A stretch of DNA of 64,000 bases from Pseudodesulfovibrio alkaliphilus (lineage in GTDB: Bacteria; Desulfobacterota; Desulfovibrionia; Desulfovibrionales; Desulfovibrionaceae), in contig NZ_WODC01000006.1 in assembly GCF_009729555.1 (NCBI RefSeq), positions 62,001-126,000 on the forward strand, written 5' to 3'. The notes beneath the pieces are model-generated. The model did not search any database. It was given only the letters and a program-made list of their open reading frames with translations, and was not told the origin of the DNA. Every line of letters begins with the position of its first letter. Position 1 is the stretch's first letter. Shown here piece by piece: positions 26,809-36,622 of the stretch. Position numbers and translations under genes: made by a program.

Positions 26809-28194
26809 ATGAACACAGGCATACTCGAAGAAAGAAAGGACCAGATCCACCGGGCCGGCGAAGGGGCCATCGACATCGCCTGCAATCGCGACTCCCTGGC
26901 CGGCGCCGTCAGCCAGCGGGCCTGCGTCTTTTGCGGATCGCGGGTGGTGCTCTACCCCATCGCCGACGCCCTGCATCTGGTCCACGGACCCATCGGCTGC
27001 GCGGTCTACACCTGGGATATCCGGGGCGCACTTTCCAGCGGCCCCGAGCTGCACCGCCTTTCCTTCTCCACTGATCTTCAGGAGAAGGATGTCATCTTCG
27101 GCGGCGAGAAAAAGCTCGAAGCGGCCCTGGACGAACTCATTGACCGCCACGCGCCCAAGGCCGCCTTTGTCTATTCCACCTGTATCGTGGGCATCATCGG
27201 CGACGATATCGAAGCCGTGTGCCGCCGGGTGAGCGAGAGCAAGGGCATCCCGGTGCTGCCGGTCCAGTCCGAGGGATTCAAGGGCAACAAGCGGGCCGGG
27301 TATCTGGCCGCCTGCAAGGCCATGTCCAGGCTGGTGGGCACGGGCGACACCTCGGGCATCTCTCCTGTTTCGGTCAACATTCTCGGCGACTTCAATCTGG
27401 CCGGGGAAATCTGGATCGTGCGCGACTATTTCCGGCGCATGGGGGTCGAGGTGGTGGCCAACATCACCGGGGACGGCCGGGTGGCCGATCTTGCGCGATG
27501 TCACGGCGCGGCCCTGAATCTGGTCCAGTGTTCGGGCGCCACCCTTGATCTGGCCAGGATGATGGAGGAGCAATACGGCATTCCGTTTGTGCGCGTCTCC
27601 TATCTCGGCATCGAGGACATGGCCGACTCCCTCTATCAGGTGGCCGACTTCTTCAGGGACAAGGACCCCGGCATCGTCGGGCGGACCCAGGAACTGGTGC
27701 GCGACGAGCTGTCCATGCTCATGCCCGAGCTGGCCCGCTACCGGCTCGACCTCGCAGGCAAGCGGGTGGCCATGTATGTGGGCGGCTCCTTCAAGGCCTT
27801 CTCCCTGATCAAGGCGTTTCGCCATCTGGGCATGAAGGTGGTGGTTGCCGGCTCCCAGACCGGCACCGCTGAGGACTACGCCGAGCTGGAGCAGATCGCC
27901 GATCCCGGCACCATCATCGTGGACGACGCCAACCCGCTGGAACTCTCGGCCTTCATCAAGGAGAAGGATGTGGATCTCTTTGTGGGCGGGGTCAAGGAGC
28001 GGCCCATCGCCCACAAGCTGGGCGTCGGTTTCTGCGACCACAACCACGAGCGCAAGGAGGCACTGGCAGGCTTCGCGGGTATGCTCAACTTTGCCCGCGA
28101 GGTCCATGCCTCGGCCATGAGCCCTGTATGGAACTTTGTCCCGCGCCGAGCGGCCCGCGTCGCCGAAAGCGGGGAGGAGGCCGTCAATGACTAA
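26809..28194 (+). CDS. nifE: Nitrogenase iron-molybdenum cofactor scaffold protein NifE
   Basis: A 461-residue NifD-related scaffold on which NifB-co matures to FeMo-co. Conserved cysteines appear in RACVFCGSRVVLYP, HGPIGCAVYTW and YSTCIVGIIGDD, and the cofactor region is GVGFCDHNHERKEALAGF. The ATG at 26809 follows GGAGG at 5-6 bases; the frame is open upstream but without a good start. It overlaps nifN by 8 bp. Confidence 0.96.
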   Translation: MNTGILEERKDQIHRAGEGAIDIACNRDSLAGAVSQRACVFCGSRVVLYPIADALHLVHGPIGCAVYTWDIRGALSSGPELHRLSFSTDLQEKDVIFGGEKKLEAALDELIDRHAPKAAFVYSTCIVGIIGDDIEAVCRRVSESKGIPVLPVQSEGFKGNKRAGYLAACKAMSRLVGTGDTSGISPVSVNILGDFNLAGEIWIVRDYFRRMGVEVVANITGDGRVADLARCHGAALNLVQCSGATLDLARMMEEQYGIPFVRVSYLGIEDMADSLYQVADFFRDKDPGIVGRTQELVRDELSMLMPELARYRLDLAGKRVAMYVGGSFKAFSLIKAFRHLGMKVVVAGSQTGTAEDYAELEQIADPGTIIVDDANPLELSAFIKEKDVDLFVGGVKERPIAHKLGVGFCDHNHERKEALAGFAGMLNFAREVHASAMSPVWNFVPRRAARVAESGEEAVND

Positions 28195-29575
28195 GCCCGC
28201 AAGCAAGACCGTGCCCAGGCCCGCAGCCAGACCCAACTATGTTTCCACCACCAACGCCTGCAAGCTGTGCACGCCTCTGGGGGCGAGTCTTGCCTTCCGG
28301 GGCGTGGAGGGGGCCATTCCTTTCCTGCACGGCTCCCAGGGATGCGCCACCTACATGCGCCGCTACATCATCTCCCATTTCCGGGAGCCGGTGGACATCG
28401 CCTCCTCGGCCCTTGGCGAGAAGAACGCCATCTACGGGGGAGGCCCCAATCTCAAGAAAGGCGTGCTCAACGTCATGAAGAAGTACGAGCCGACCCTGGT
28501 GGGCGTGGCCACCACCTGCCTCACCGAGACCATCGGCGACGACGTGCCCATGATCCTGCACGAGTTCCGCAAGGAATTCGGCGATCTCGACCTGCCGGAC
28601 ATCGTCCATGTCTCCACCCCCAGTTACAGCGGCACCCACACCGACGGCTGGCACGGCGCGGTGCGCTCCCTGGTGGAGCAGCTGTGCGTGGACAAGGCGG
28701 CCCCCAACGGCCGGGTCAACATCCTGCCCAACATGGTCTCCTGTGAGGACATTCGGCACCTGAAGGACATCTGCCGGGACTTCGGCGTCCACGCCACCAT
28801 CCTGCCCGACATCTCCGAGACCCTGGATGGTCCGGCTCTGGAGGATTACGTCAAGATTCCCTCGGGCGGTACGCCCTTGGCGGAAATCCGGGAAATGTCC
28901 GGGGCGCGGGCCAGCATTGAGCTGGGCCGCTGCCTGCCCGCCAAGACAGGCGGGGTCAGCCTTGAAGCGGCCTTCGGTGTCAGAAACCACCGCATCGGCC
29001 TGCCCATGGGGCTGCGCGAGTCCGACCGCTTCCTTGAGACCCTTGAAGAGGCAACCGGCACGCCCATGCCGCGCCGCTACGAGCTGGAGCGCGGTCGGCT
29101 GGTGGACGCCATGGTGGACGGTCACAAGTATGTGTTTGGCAAGCGGGCCGTGGTCTATGGCGAGGAGGATCTTGTGGCGGGCCTGTGCGCCTTTCTGGCT
29201 GAGATCGGCGTGGATGTTGTCCTGGCCGGGACAGGTTCGCAGGGCAGGGGGCTTGATCGGGCCGTGGCCGAAGTCACCGGGGGCGTTGCCCGGATTTCCC
29301 CGGAGGTGCGCCAGGGCGTGGACTTTCACGACATGGCCGCAGAGGCGGAAACCCTCAAGCCCGACCTGCTTATCGGCCACTCCAAGGGCTACACCTACGC
29401 ACGGGGCTGGAACGTGCCGCTGGTGCGGGTGGGCTTCCCCATCCACGATCGGTTCGGCGGCCAGCGCCGACTCCACCTCGGCTACAAGGGAGCCCTGGAA
29501 CTCTTCGACCGTATCGTCAACACCGTGCTGGAGAAGAAGCAGGCCGACAGCGACATTGGATACGGCTACATGTAG
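28187..29575 (+). CDS. nifN: Nitrogenase cofactor scaffold protein NifN
   Basis: A 462-residue NifK-related subunit of the NifEN scaffold. It shows the family blocks ACKLCTPLGASLAFRGVEG, HGSQGCATYMRRY, VATTCLTETIGDD and STPSYSGTHTDGW. The ATG at 28187 lies within the last codons of nifE, which implies coupled translation and 1:1 synthesis. The C-terminus (DSDIGYGYM) is normal for the family. Confidence 0.96.
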   Translation: MTKPASKTVPRPAARPNYVSTTNACKLCTPLGASLAFRGVEGAIPFLHGSQGCATYMRRYIISHFREPVDIASSALGEKNAIYGGGPNLKKGVLNVMKKYEPTLVGVATTCLTETIGDDVPMILHEFRKEFGDLDLPDIVHVSTPSYSGTHTDGWHGAVRSLVEQLCVDKAAPNGRVNILPNMVSCEDIRHLKDICRDFGVHATILPDISETLDGPALEDYVKIPSGGTPLAEIREMSGARASIELGRCLPAKTGGVSLEAAFGVRNHRIGLPMGLRESDRFLETLEEATGTPMPRRYELERGRLVDAMVDGHKYVFGKRAVVYGEEDLVAGLCAFLAEIGVDVVLAGTGSQGRGLDRAVAEVTGGVARISPEVRQGVDFHDMAAEAETLKPDLLIGHSKGYTYARGWNVPLVRVGFPIHDRFGGQRRLHLGYKGALELFDRIVNTVLEKKQADSDIGYGYM

Positions 29576-29628
29576 CCGTCAGGTTTTTCGAGACTTCACT
29601 ACGACATCGCCAACGCGGGAGCACCATC

Positions 29629-30900
29629 ATGGCAGTCAAGGACATCACCAGGCACCCCTGCTTCAACAAGGAAACCGCCGGAAGCTGCGGCCGGGTCCAC
29701 CTGCCCGTGGCTCCCAGGTGCAACATCCAGTGCAACTACTGCAACCGCAAGTACGACTGCGTCAACGAGTCGCGCCCCGGCGTGACCAGCGGCGTTCTCA
29801 AACCGTTTCAGGCCGCTGAGTACATGGACAAGGTGCTTGCCAGGGAGCCGCGGATCACCGTGGCGGGTATCGCCGGGCCGGGCGATCCCTTTGCCAATCC
29901 GGCCGAGGTCATGGAGACCATGCGCCTGCTCAACGAGCGCCATCCACATTTGCTTTTCTGTCTGTCCACCAACGGCATGGGCATCCTGCCCTACCTGGAC
30001 GACATCGCAGCCCTGGGCGTTTCCCATGTGACCATTACCATCTCGGCCGTGGACCCTGTCGTGGGAGCCAGGATCTATGCCTGGGTCAAGGACGGCAACG
30101 TGGTCTACCGGGGGGAGCGTGGCGCGGCGCTGCTCCTTGAGCGCCAGCTGGCCGCCATCAGGGGGCTCAAGGAGCGCGGCATCGTGGTCAAGATCAATTC
30201 CATCATTATCCCTGGTGTCAATGAGGACCATCTGCCCGAGGTGGCCCGAATGGTGGCCGGACTGGGGGCCGACATCCAGAACATGATCCCCCTCAAGCCT
30301 GCGCAGGACACCCCGTTTGCCGGTCTTGGCGAGCCCGGACCCGAGGTGGTCCTGCCCCTTCGCAGGGCCGCGGGCGGGTTCATCAATCAGATGACCCACT
30401 GCAAGCGGTGCCGGGCCGATGCCGTGGGGCTGCTCGGGGACGATCAGTCCGGGGCTTTGTGCGGCACACTCCAGGCGTGCGCCAAGCTCAAGTCGCTCAA
30501 GGAGGTTCTGGCCCGGCCGTATGTGGCCGTGGCCTCTCGGGAGGGCATGTTGGTCAACCAGCACCTGGGCGAGGCCGGAGCCTTTCAGATATGGGGGCAA
30601 GGCGAGGGCGGCTATCGTCTGGTCGAGGAGCGCCAGGCCCCGCCAGCCGGGTGCGGCCCTCAGCGCTGGGCGGATCTGGCCGCGTTGCTTGGCGACTGTC
30701 GCGCCGTGCTTGCCGCGGCCATGGGCGAGACGCCGAGGATGCTTCTGGAGGAGCACGGGGTGTCCCCGCACGTTGTCACCGGGCTCATTGAGGACGCGCT
30801 GCGGGCCATCTATGAGACCGGCGATCTGAAGGTGCTCAAGGGGCGGCGGGGCGGCATCGCGGGCGGCTGCTGCACCGGCACCGGAGCGAGCTGCGGCTGA
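29629..30900 (+). CDS. nifB: Nitrogenase cofactor biosynthesis radical SAM protein NifB
   Basis: A 423-residue enzyme that makes NifB-co, the 8Fe-9S-carbide precursor. The radical-SAM motif is C31-x3-C35-x2-C38 (APRCNIQCNYCNRKYDC). The extra cysteines for the K clusters are in RHPCFN, GSCGR and HCKRCRAD. The SAM-binding loop is AGIAGPGDPFANP. A C-terminal NifX-like domain starts near residue 300 (YVAVASREGMLVNQHLGEAG) and the tail GGCCTGTGASCG is typical. GGGAG precedes the ATG. It is the last gene of the operon. Confidence 0.96.
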   Translation: MAVKDITRHPCFNKETAGSCGRVHLPVAPRCNIQCNYCNRKYDCVNESRPGVTSGVLKPFQAAEYMDKVLAREPRITVAGIAGPGDPFANPAEVMETMRLLNERHPHLLFCLSTNGMGILPYLDDIAALGVSHVTITISAVDPVVGARIYAWVKDGNVVYRGERGAALLLERQLAAIRGLKERGIVVKINSIIIPGVNEDHLPEVARMVAGLGADIQNMIPLKPAQDTPFAGLGEPGPEVVLPLRRAAGGFINQMTHCKRCRADAVGLLGDDQSGALCGTLQACAKLKSLKEVLARPYVAVASREGMLVNQHLGEAGAFQIWGQGEGGYRLVEERQAPPAGCGPQRWADLAALLGDCRAVLAAAMGETPRMLLEEHGVSPHVVTGLIEDALRAIYETGDLKVLKGRRGGIAGGCCTGTGASCG

Positions 30901-30914
30901 CGCTTTCTCCGGGA

Positions 30915-30984
30915 ACCCGGCCCAGGCCGGGTGTGGATTTTCATGCGGACCCGCCCCGCCGGTCATTGGCCGACGGGGCGGGTC
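30915..30984 (+). terminator. Tandem hairpins ending the nif operon
   Basis: The first hairpin is ACCCGGCC-CA-GGCCGGGT (30915-30932), followed by GATTTTC. The second pairs GACCCGCCCCG (30948-30958) with CGGGGCGGGTC (30974-30984). They lie in the 158-bp gap between convergent nifB and nifA and probably act in both directions. Confidence 0.65.
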
Positions 30985-31058
30985 TCATTGGGATGGGGAG
31001 GTGTGTTGGGGAGATTCGTTCCCTTCCCGGTTCCGGGGCTGCTCTGCTTGACGCAGGG

Positions 31059-32630
31059 TCAGCGGAAGCGTCGCAGTCTGGCGCGGCCCTCGGCGATCAT
31101 GCTTTCCAGGCCGTATTTCTTGACCCGGTACCCCATCTGACGGGCAGAGAGGCCCAGGGCGTCGGCCGCCTTGTACTGGACCCATCCGCTGCGCTCCAGT
31201 GCGGCCATGACCTCGTTGCGCTCCACCTCCTTGAGGGAGGTGCAGTGGCCGGGCTCGCCGTTGGGGTGGAGCGCTTCCTGAATCACCGCCGTCTGGCCCG
31301 GAGCGAGGTAGGACTTGAGAAACTCGAGGCTGACGCGCTCGCTGTCGGACATGATCACCAGCCGCTCTATGAGGTTTTGCATCTCGCGCACGTTGCCCGG
31401 CCAGTCATAGCGGATCAGGGCGTCCAGGGCCGTGGGCGTGAAGTGGATGTGGCGGCCGTAGTTTTCGGCCACCTCGCTCAGAAAATGGTTGAGCAGGCCG
31501 GTGATGTCGTCCTTTCGCTCGCGCAGCGAGGGTACCCGGATGGGAAACACGTTGAGCCGGTAAAAGAGATCGAGCCGGAAATGGCCGTGCTCCACCAGCT
31601 CGCCCAGATCGCGGTTGGTGGCAGTCAGGATGCGTACGTCGATGTGGCGTGTCCTGTTGGAGCCGAGGCGCTCCAGCTCCTTGTCCTGGATGACCCGCAA
31701 CAGCTTGGCCTGGAGCGCCATGGGCAGCTCGCCGATCTCGTCGAGGAAGAGGGTGCCCTTGTCCGCCTCCTCGAATCGGCCGGGCCGGGTGTTGGTGGCT
31801 CCGGTAAAGGCCCCCTTCTCGTGGCCGAAAAGCTCTGATTCCAGAAGATTGGCCGGTATGGAGGCGCAGTTGACCTTGATGAAGGGATGACCCTGGCGGT
31901 CGGAAAGCTCGTGGATGATGCGGGCGATGAGCGTCTTGCCCACGCCGGATTCGCCCAGGAGCAGCACCGTGGCCCTGGTGGGCGAGACCTTTTCGATCTG
32001 CCGCTGCACTTCGATCATGGGCGTGCTTTGGCCCACGATATACGGGCCCTTGGTGCTCTTGGATATCTGGTACTTGAGCGAAGTGTTCTCGCGCTTGAGC
32101 ACCGCCTCGCGCTCCATGATCTTTTCGTTGAGGCTGATGAACTGGGCGATGAGGGTGGCCACCACCTTGAGAAAATCCACGTCCTCCTCAAAGGCGATTT
32201 CATCCTCGAAGAGACGGTCCACGTTGAGGACGCCGATGGGCTCGCCGTGCAGGACGATGGGAACTCCGATAAAGGAGATCATGCCCCGGCGAAGCTTGCG
32301 CGACCCGGTCTTGTCGAGAAACAGGGGCTCCTTGTCGATGTCGGGCACGAAGAAGGGCTCGCCGGTCTGGAAGATGCGTCCGGTGACGCCCTCGTCGAGG
32401 CGGTAGACCCCGCGCTGTTTCTCTTCTCTCGTCAGGCCGTAGGAGGCGTTGATGGACAGGTGTCCGGTCTCGGGATCAAAGAGAGTGACCGTGGCCCGCT
32501 GCATGCTGAGTTGTTCGGAGAGGATGCCAAGCACACCGTCCAGGGCGGATTCGAGATGAAGCGCCTTGTCGATGACCTGGCAGATGGCCAGCAGGGCTGA
32601 GAGTTTGAGTCCGTGGACAGTGGGAGCCAT
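31059..32630 (-). CDS. nifA: NifA-type sigma-54-dependent transcriptional activator
   Basis: About 523 residues: an N-terminal GAF domain (about 15-165, [19 protein letters not shown] to [18 protein letters not shown]), an AAA+ domain (about 205-440: [18 protein letters not shown]-type [11 protein letters not shown]) and a C-terminal Fis-type helix-turn-helix ([21 protein letters not shown]). It lacks the multi-cysteine linker of oxygen-sensitive rhizobial NifA; only one Cys is found there. No nifL is nearby. The start is uncertain: ATG 32630 is used, and GTG 32657 is an in-frame alternative. Neither has a strong ribosome site. Confidence 0.9.
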   Translation of the reverse strand: MAPTVHGLKLSALLAICQVIDKALHLESALDGVLGILSEQLSMQRATVTLFDPETGHLSINASYGLTREEKQRGVYRLDEGVTGRIFQTGEPFFVPDIDKEPLFLDKTGSRKLRRGMISFIGVPIVLHGEPIGVLNVDRLFEDEIAFEEDVDFLKVVATLIAQFISLNEKIMEREAVLKRENTSLKYQISKSTKGPYIVGQSTPMIEVQRQIEKVSPTRATVLLLGESGVGKTLIARIIHELSDRQGHPFIKVNCASIPANLLESELFGHEKGAFTGATNTRPGRFEEADKGTLFLDEIGELPMALQAKLLRVIQDKELERLGSNRTRHIDVRILTATNRDLGELVEHGHFRLDLFYRLNVFPIRVPSLRERKDDITGLLNHFLSEVAENYGRHIHFTPTALDALIRYDWPGNVREMQNLIERLVIMSDSERVSLEFLKSYLAPGQTAVIQEALHPNGEPGHCTSLKEVERNEVMAALERSGWVQYKAADALGLSARQMGYRVKKYGLESMIAEGRARLRRFR

Positions 32631-32841
32631 GCCCGCCCCAAGCAAGGTCGATGCCACAATCGATCAAGAAAAAGTTCTTTTAAAATCAAAAACTTACTCA
32701 TTCCTGGTCAAGGGGCGTGGCGACAAAAATGTCATATTTCAACCATCAGTGTACATATCTGCAAACTTGAGCTGAAGAAACCGGGGCATCCGGCAGGGCG
32801 AATGTACACTCGCCTGCCCAAGCAACGCCCTCCCGGCGGCT

Positions 32842-32887
32842 GTAACATGTCACCAAAGCGTAACAACCATCCCATGGTGTTGTAACA
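32842..32887 (+). promoter_or_regulatory. Three GTAACA repeats upstream of pstS, candidate Pho boxes
   Basis: GTAACA occurs at 32842, 32860 and 32882; the last two are 22 bp apart (twice the 11-bp Pho-box period). They lie 80-125 bp before pstS in the 334-bp nifA-pstS gap, which holds no gene. A PhoB-like regulator is the likely reader, though the motif differs from the enterobacterial CTGTCAT. Confidence 0.4.
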
Positions 32888-32964
32888 GAGCGGGGCTAGT
32901 GTCTCCCAAGCCAAACACGGAATTCCTGTTTTTTTTACAAACATTCTTTTGAGGAGACCTCTCG

Positions 32965-34005
32965 ATGCGTAAATTCGTCAAGCTGCTTGTCGCTGTCGCC
33001 ATTCTCACCTTTGGTGCCAGCATGGCCCATGCCCGCGATCAGATCAAGATCGTCGGCTCCAGCACCGTTTTTCCGTTCTCCAGCTATGTGGCCGAGGAGT
33101 TCGGCGCCACCACCCAGTTCAAGTCCCCTGTGGTCGAGTCCACCGGCTCGGGCGGCGGGTTCAAGCTCTTCATCCAGGGCGCTGGAATGGACACCCCGGA
33201 CATCACCAACGCCTCGCGCCGCATGAAGACCTCCGAGTGGGAGGCCGCCCAGGCCGCCGGCATCACCGAGATCACCGAGGTGCTCATCGGCTACGACGGT
33301 ATCGCCGTGGCCCAGAACATCTCGAACCCCGATTTCTCCATCACCCTGGCCGAATTGGCCCTGGCCACAATGGAGATGGTGCCTGTTGACGGCAAGCTGG
33401 TGACAAACCCCTACAAGACCTGGGACCAGATCAATCCGGCCCTGCCCAAACGCAAGATCGTCTTCTACGGCCCGCCGACCTCTTCCGGCACCCGCGACGC
33501 CTTTGCCGAGATGGTCATCGGTCGCTTTGCCAAGGCCAACGGTGCCCTCTACGATGCCATTTCCCCCAAGGGGAAGGGCGAAAACTACAGTGCAGTGCGC
33601 CAGGACGGCGCGTATGTGCCTGCCGGTGAAAACGACAACCTTATTGTCCAGAAGCTGACCAAGGACATGGACGCCTTCGGCATCTTCGGCTACTCCTTCC
33701 TGGGCGAGAACACCGACCGCATCAAGGGTGCCAAGATCAACGGCGTGGAGGCCACTCCCAAGGCCATCGCCAGCGGCGAATACCCCATCTCCCGCTCCCT
33801 GTTCTTCTATATCAAGAAGGCTCACCTCGATAAGGTTCCGGGCATGAAGGAATACCTCGAGCTGTTCATGAGCGAGAAGATGATCGGCACCAACGGCCTG
33901 CTCAAGCGCATCGGTCTCGTGCCCCTGGCCGACGACCTGCGCGCCAAGGTCCAGAAGGATGTGTTGTCCTACAAGAACCTGACCCTGGAAGACCTGAAGA
34001 AGTAA
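32965..34005 (+). CDS. pstS: Phosphate ABC transporter substrate-binding protein
   Basis: A 346-residue periplasmic binding protein. The signal peptide spans about 1-24 (hydrophobic core LLVAVAILTFGASMAHA). The phosphate-binding motifs are IVGSSTVFPFSS and the later PPTSSGTRDAF, and VESTGSGGGFKLF forms the second loop. GAGGAG precedes the ATG. A strong terminator-like hairpin follows the stop, as expected for a binding protein made in excess over the membrane subunits. Confidence 0.96.
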   Translation: MRKFVKLLVAVAILTFGASMAHARDQIKIVGSSTVFPFSSYVAEEFGATTQFKSPVVESTGSGGGFKLFIQGAGMDTPDITNASRRMKTSEWEAAQAAGITEITEVLIGYDGIAVAQNISNPDFSITLAELALATMEMVPVDGKLVTNPYKTWDQINPALPKRKIVFYGPPTSSGTRDAFAEMVIGRFAKANGALYDAISPKGKGENYSAVRQDGAYVPAGENDNLIVQKLTKDMDAFGIFGYSFLGENTDRIKGAKINGVEATPKAIASGEYPISRSLFFYIKKAHLDKVPGMKEYLELFMSEKMIGTNGLLKRIGLVPLADDLRAKVQKDVLSYKNLTLEDLKK

Positions 34006-34019
34006 CGCAACCGTATCTG

Positions 34020-34054
34020 AAAGAGACCGGCCCGGCATCCGGGCCGGTCTCTTT
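34020..34054 (+). terminator. Strong hairpin between pstS and pstC
   Basis: AAAGAGACCGGCCCGG and CCGGGCCGGTCTCTTT form a perfect 16-bp stem with a 3-base loop. The U-rich end lies inside the stem (CTCTTT) rather than after it. It probably terminates part of the transcripts or stabilises pstS mRNA. Confidence 0.8.
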
Positions 34055-34138
34055 GAGCGTTGATCAGTCCATCGCAATCAAAACAGACCGGCCCGCACGG
34101 GGGCGCTCTCTGCCCCGACGGTCCAAGCAGAGGCGATA

Positions 34139-35365
34139 GTGGATACAGGTACCATTTTTCTCTACCTCGGGTGCGGCCTGCTGCCCCTTGCGGTGGTGGC
34201 CTATTTCCTAGCCACCAAGAAAACCTTCTCGACCCGTTTCGAGGGGGAGAAATTTCAATCCACCCCTGGCAGTTACGGCTGGTTCGCGGTGATATGCACC
34301 CTGTCGCCCGCCCTGCTGGCCTCGGTGCTGGCCGCCGTGCTTCAGTTGACCGGAATGGCCGAGGTGCCGGGCACGGCGCTTGTGGCAACCGTGATGATAC
34401 TGGCCGCATGCGGGCTCTATCTCGGTCTCATGGCCGTCAAGCCGAGCCTGCGTGCGCGGGCAAAGGTGGAAGATGTGGTGGTCAAGCTGCTGTTCGCGGC
34501 TTCGCTCGTCTCCATCCTGACCACCATCGGCATTGTCCTCTCGGTGGTTTTCGAGGCCATGCGCTTTTTCCAGATCGTCAGCCTGTGGGATTTCATCACC
34601 GGCACCAACTGGAGCCCGGACGGCGTTTCGGCCGGCGACCACGGCGTCGAGGGCATGTTCGGCTCCATCCCGCTCTTTGCGGGTACCTTCATGATCACGG
34701 GAATCGCCATGCTGGTGGCCATTCCCATCGGGCTGTTCGCGGCCATTTGCACGGCCGAGTACGCCTCTCCGGCCTTTCGCAAGGTGGCCAAGCCCGCCCT
34801 GGAGATTCTGGCAGGCATCCCCACCGTGGTCTATGGCTTCTTCGCGGCCATCACGGTCAGCCCCCTGGTGGTGGAGGCGGCGGATTATTTCGGCCTGCAG
34901 GCGGACTACACCAACGCGCTGGCGCCGGGTCTGGTCATGGGGGTGATGATCATCCCCTTTGTCTCGTCCCTGTCCGACGATGTGATCACCTCTGTGCCCA
35001 ACTCCCTGCGCGAGGGCTCGCTGGCCATGGGCGCGTACCAGTCCGAGACCATCAAGACCGTGGTCCTGCCTGCTGCGCTGCCGGGTATCATCTCCGCCTT
35101 TTTGCTGGCCGTGTCGCGGGCGGTGGGCGAAACCATGATCGTGGTCATGGCCGCCGGACTGCGGGCCAACCTGACCTGGAATCCCCTTGAGGGCATGACC
35201 ACTGTTACCGTGCGCATCGTGGACGCCCTGACCGGGGACCAGGCCTTTGACAGCCCGGAGACCCTCGCAGCCTACGGCCTGGGGCTCGTGCTCCTGGTGG
35301 TCACCTTGGTTCTCAACGTCATTTCGCTGGTGGTCATCCGGCGCTTCAGACAGCAATACGAATAG
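34139..35365 (+). CDS. pstC: Phosphate ABC transporter permease PstC
   Basis: A 408-residue permease starting at GTG 34139 (AGAGG 6 bases upstream). It has two extra N-terminal helices (about 5-25 and 45-70) before the usual six-helix core. Family marks are LFAGTFMITGIAMLVAIPIG, the EYA stretch and the ABC-contact EAA loop SLREGSLAMGAYQSETIKTV. It pairs with PstA in the membrane and with an ATPase not found in this window. Confidence 0.94.
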   Translation: MDTGTIFLYLGCGLLPLAVVAYFLATKKTFSTRFEGEKFQSTPGSYGWFAVICTLSPALLASVLAAVLQLTGMAEVPGTALVATVMILAACGLYLGLMAVKPSLRARAKVEDVVVKLLFAASLVSILTTIGIVLSVVFEAMRFFQIVSLWDFITGTNWSPDGVSAGDHGVEGMFGSIPLFAGTFMITGIAMLVAIPIGLFAAICTAEYASPAFRKVAKPALEILAGIPTVVYGFFAAITVSPLVVEAADYFGLQADYTNALAPGLVMGVMIIPFVSSLSDDVITSVPNSLREGSLAMGAYQSETIKTVVLPAALPGIISAFLLAVSRAVGETMIVVMAAGLRANLTWNPLEGMTTVTVRIVDALTGDQAFDSPETLAAYGLGLVLLVVTLVLNVISLVVIRRFRQQYE

Positions 35366-35374
35366 GCGGACACC

Positions 35375-36535
35375 ATGCAATATTCCATTGATCCGAAGGT
35401 TCTCAAACGGCGGGCAGGGCGCGACAAACGCTATCGCGTCTATGCCTACGGCGCTATCTTCATGGCCGCCGCGTTTCTTGTGTTCTTCTTTACCAACATC
35501 GTTTCCACTGCCTTGAGCGCCTTCAAGCAGGGCGAGCTGCTGGTGGAGGTCAACTATCGCGAAGAGGCCAGGAAAATGGGCGATTACGCCCTGGAGGATG
35601 ACCTCAGCTATCTGGTCAGCCGCGGATTCACCCGGCTCATCCCGGCCCAGATGCGCGAGGACCGCTCGCTGCTCGGCACGGTCGAGGAGAAATGGGTTCT
35701 GGCCGACGCCGAGGTGGACCAGTACCTCAAGGGCAAGCCCAATCGCCTCAAGAAGGACGAGCGAAAGTTGGTGGACACCATGCGGGCCGAGGGCCGCGCC
35801 CGCCTCGCCTTCAATGTCGGTTTCTTCAAAAACGGCGATTCCAAGCTGCCGGAGATGGCGGGTATCTGGGCCGCGGCCGTGGGCTCCATGTACGTGCTGG
35901 CCATCACCTTTGTCTTCAGCTTCCCAATAGGTGTCATGACCGCGATATATCTTGAGGAATTTGCGCCGAACAACCGGATCATGCAGATCATCGAAGTCAA
36001 TATCAACAACCTTGCCGCCATCCCGTCCATCCTCTTCGGCCTACTCGGGCTCTCCATCTTCATCAACTTCTTCGGAGTGCCGCGCTCGTCGGCCCTGGCG
36101 GGTGGCCTGACTCTCTCACTGATGACCCTGCCGGTGATCATCATTTCGACCCGGGCGGCCATCCGGGCCGTGCCCAGCTCCATCCGCGAAGGTGCGCTGG
36201 CCCTCGGGGCCACCCGCTGGCAGGTGGTGCTGACCACCATTTTGCCCCTGGCCCTGCCCGGCATTCTGACCGGAACCATCATCGGGCTGGCCCAGGCCAT
36301 CGGCGAAACCGCGCCGCTGCTCATCGTGGGCATGATGGCCTATATCCCCGACGCCACCAACAACGTCACCAGTGCGACCACTGTTCTTCCCGCCCAGATA
36401 TACACCTGGTCGTCCGACTCCCTGCGGGCCTTCACCGAGCGTACTTCGGCAGGCATCATCGTCCTGCTGGCGGTCATGCTCTCCATGAACGCGGCGGCCA
36501 TCTACCTGCGCAACAAGTACGAGATCAAGTGGTAG
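35375..36535 (+). CDS. pstA: Phosphate ABC transporter permease PstA
   Basis: A 386-residue permease, longer than the usual about 300 because of an N-terminal extension: one helix (about 27-50) and then a charged, probably periplasmic segment of about 110 residues. The core contains FPIGVMTAIYLEEFAP, the EAA loop IREGALALGATRWQVVL and GETAPLLIVGM. The start is 9 bp after the pstC stop. pstB and phoU, which normally follow, are absent; a terminator and a chemoreceptor gene come next. Confidence 0.94.
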   Translation: MQYSIDPKVLKRRAGRDKRYRVYAYGAIFMAAAFLVFFFTNIVSTALSAFKQGELLVEVNYREEARKMGDYALEDDLSYLVSRGFTRLIPAQMREDRSLLGTVEEKWVLADAEVDQYLKGKPNRLKKDERKLVDTMRAEGRARLAFNVGFFKNGDSKLPEMAGIWAAAVGSMYVLAITFVFSFPIGVMTAIYLEEFAPNNRIMQIIEVNINNLAAIPSILFGLLGLSIFINFFGVPRSSALAGGLTLSLMTLPVIIISTRAAIRAVPSSIREGALALGATRWQVVLTTILPLALPGILTGTIIGLAQAIGETAPLLIVGMMAYIPDATNNVTSATTVLPAQIYTWSSDSLRAFTERTSAGIIVLLAVMLSMNAAAIYLRNKYEIKW

Positions 36536-36567
36536 CCTGAAAGCCGCTGCCGCAGCACCAATAAAGG

Positions 36568-36594
36568 GGGGCATGCCGCGTTTCGGCATGCCCC
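36568..36594. terminator. Bidirectional terminator between pstA and chemoreceptor gene
   Basis: GGGGCATGCCG-CGTTT-CGGCATGCCCC is a perfect 11-bp stem. AATAAA lies on one side and TCTCGATTT on the other, so it can serve the convergent genes on both sides. Confidence 0.75.
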
Positions 36595-36622
36595 TCTCGA
36601 TTTGCTGGTGGCGTGGGTCGTT

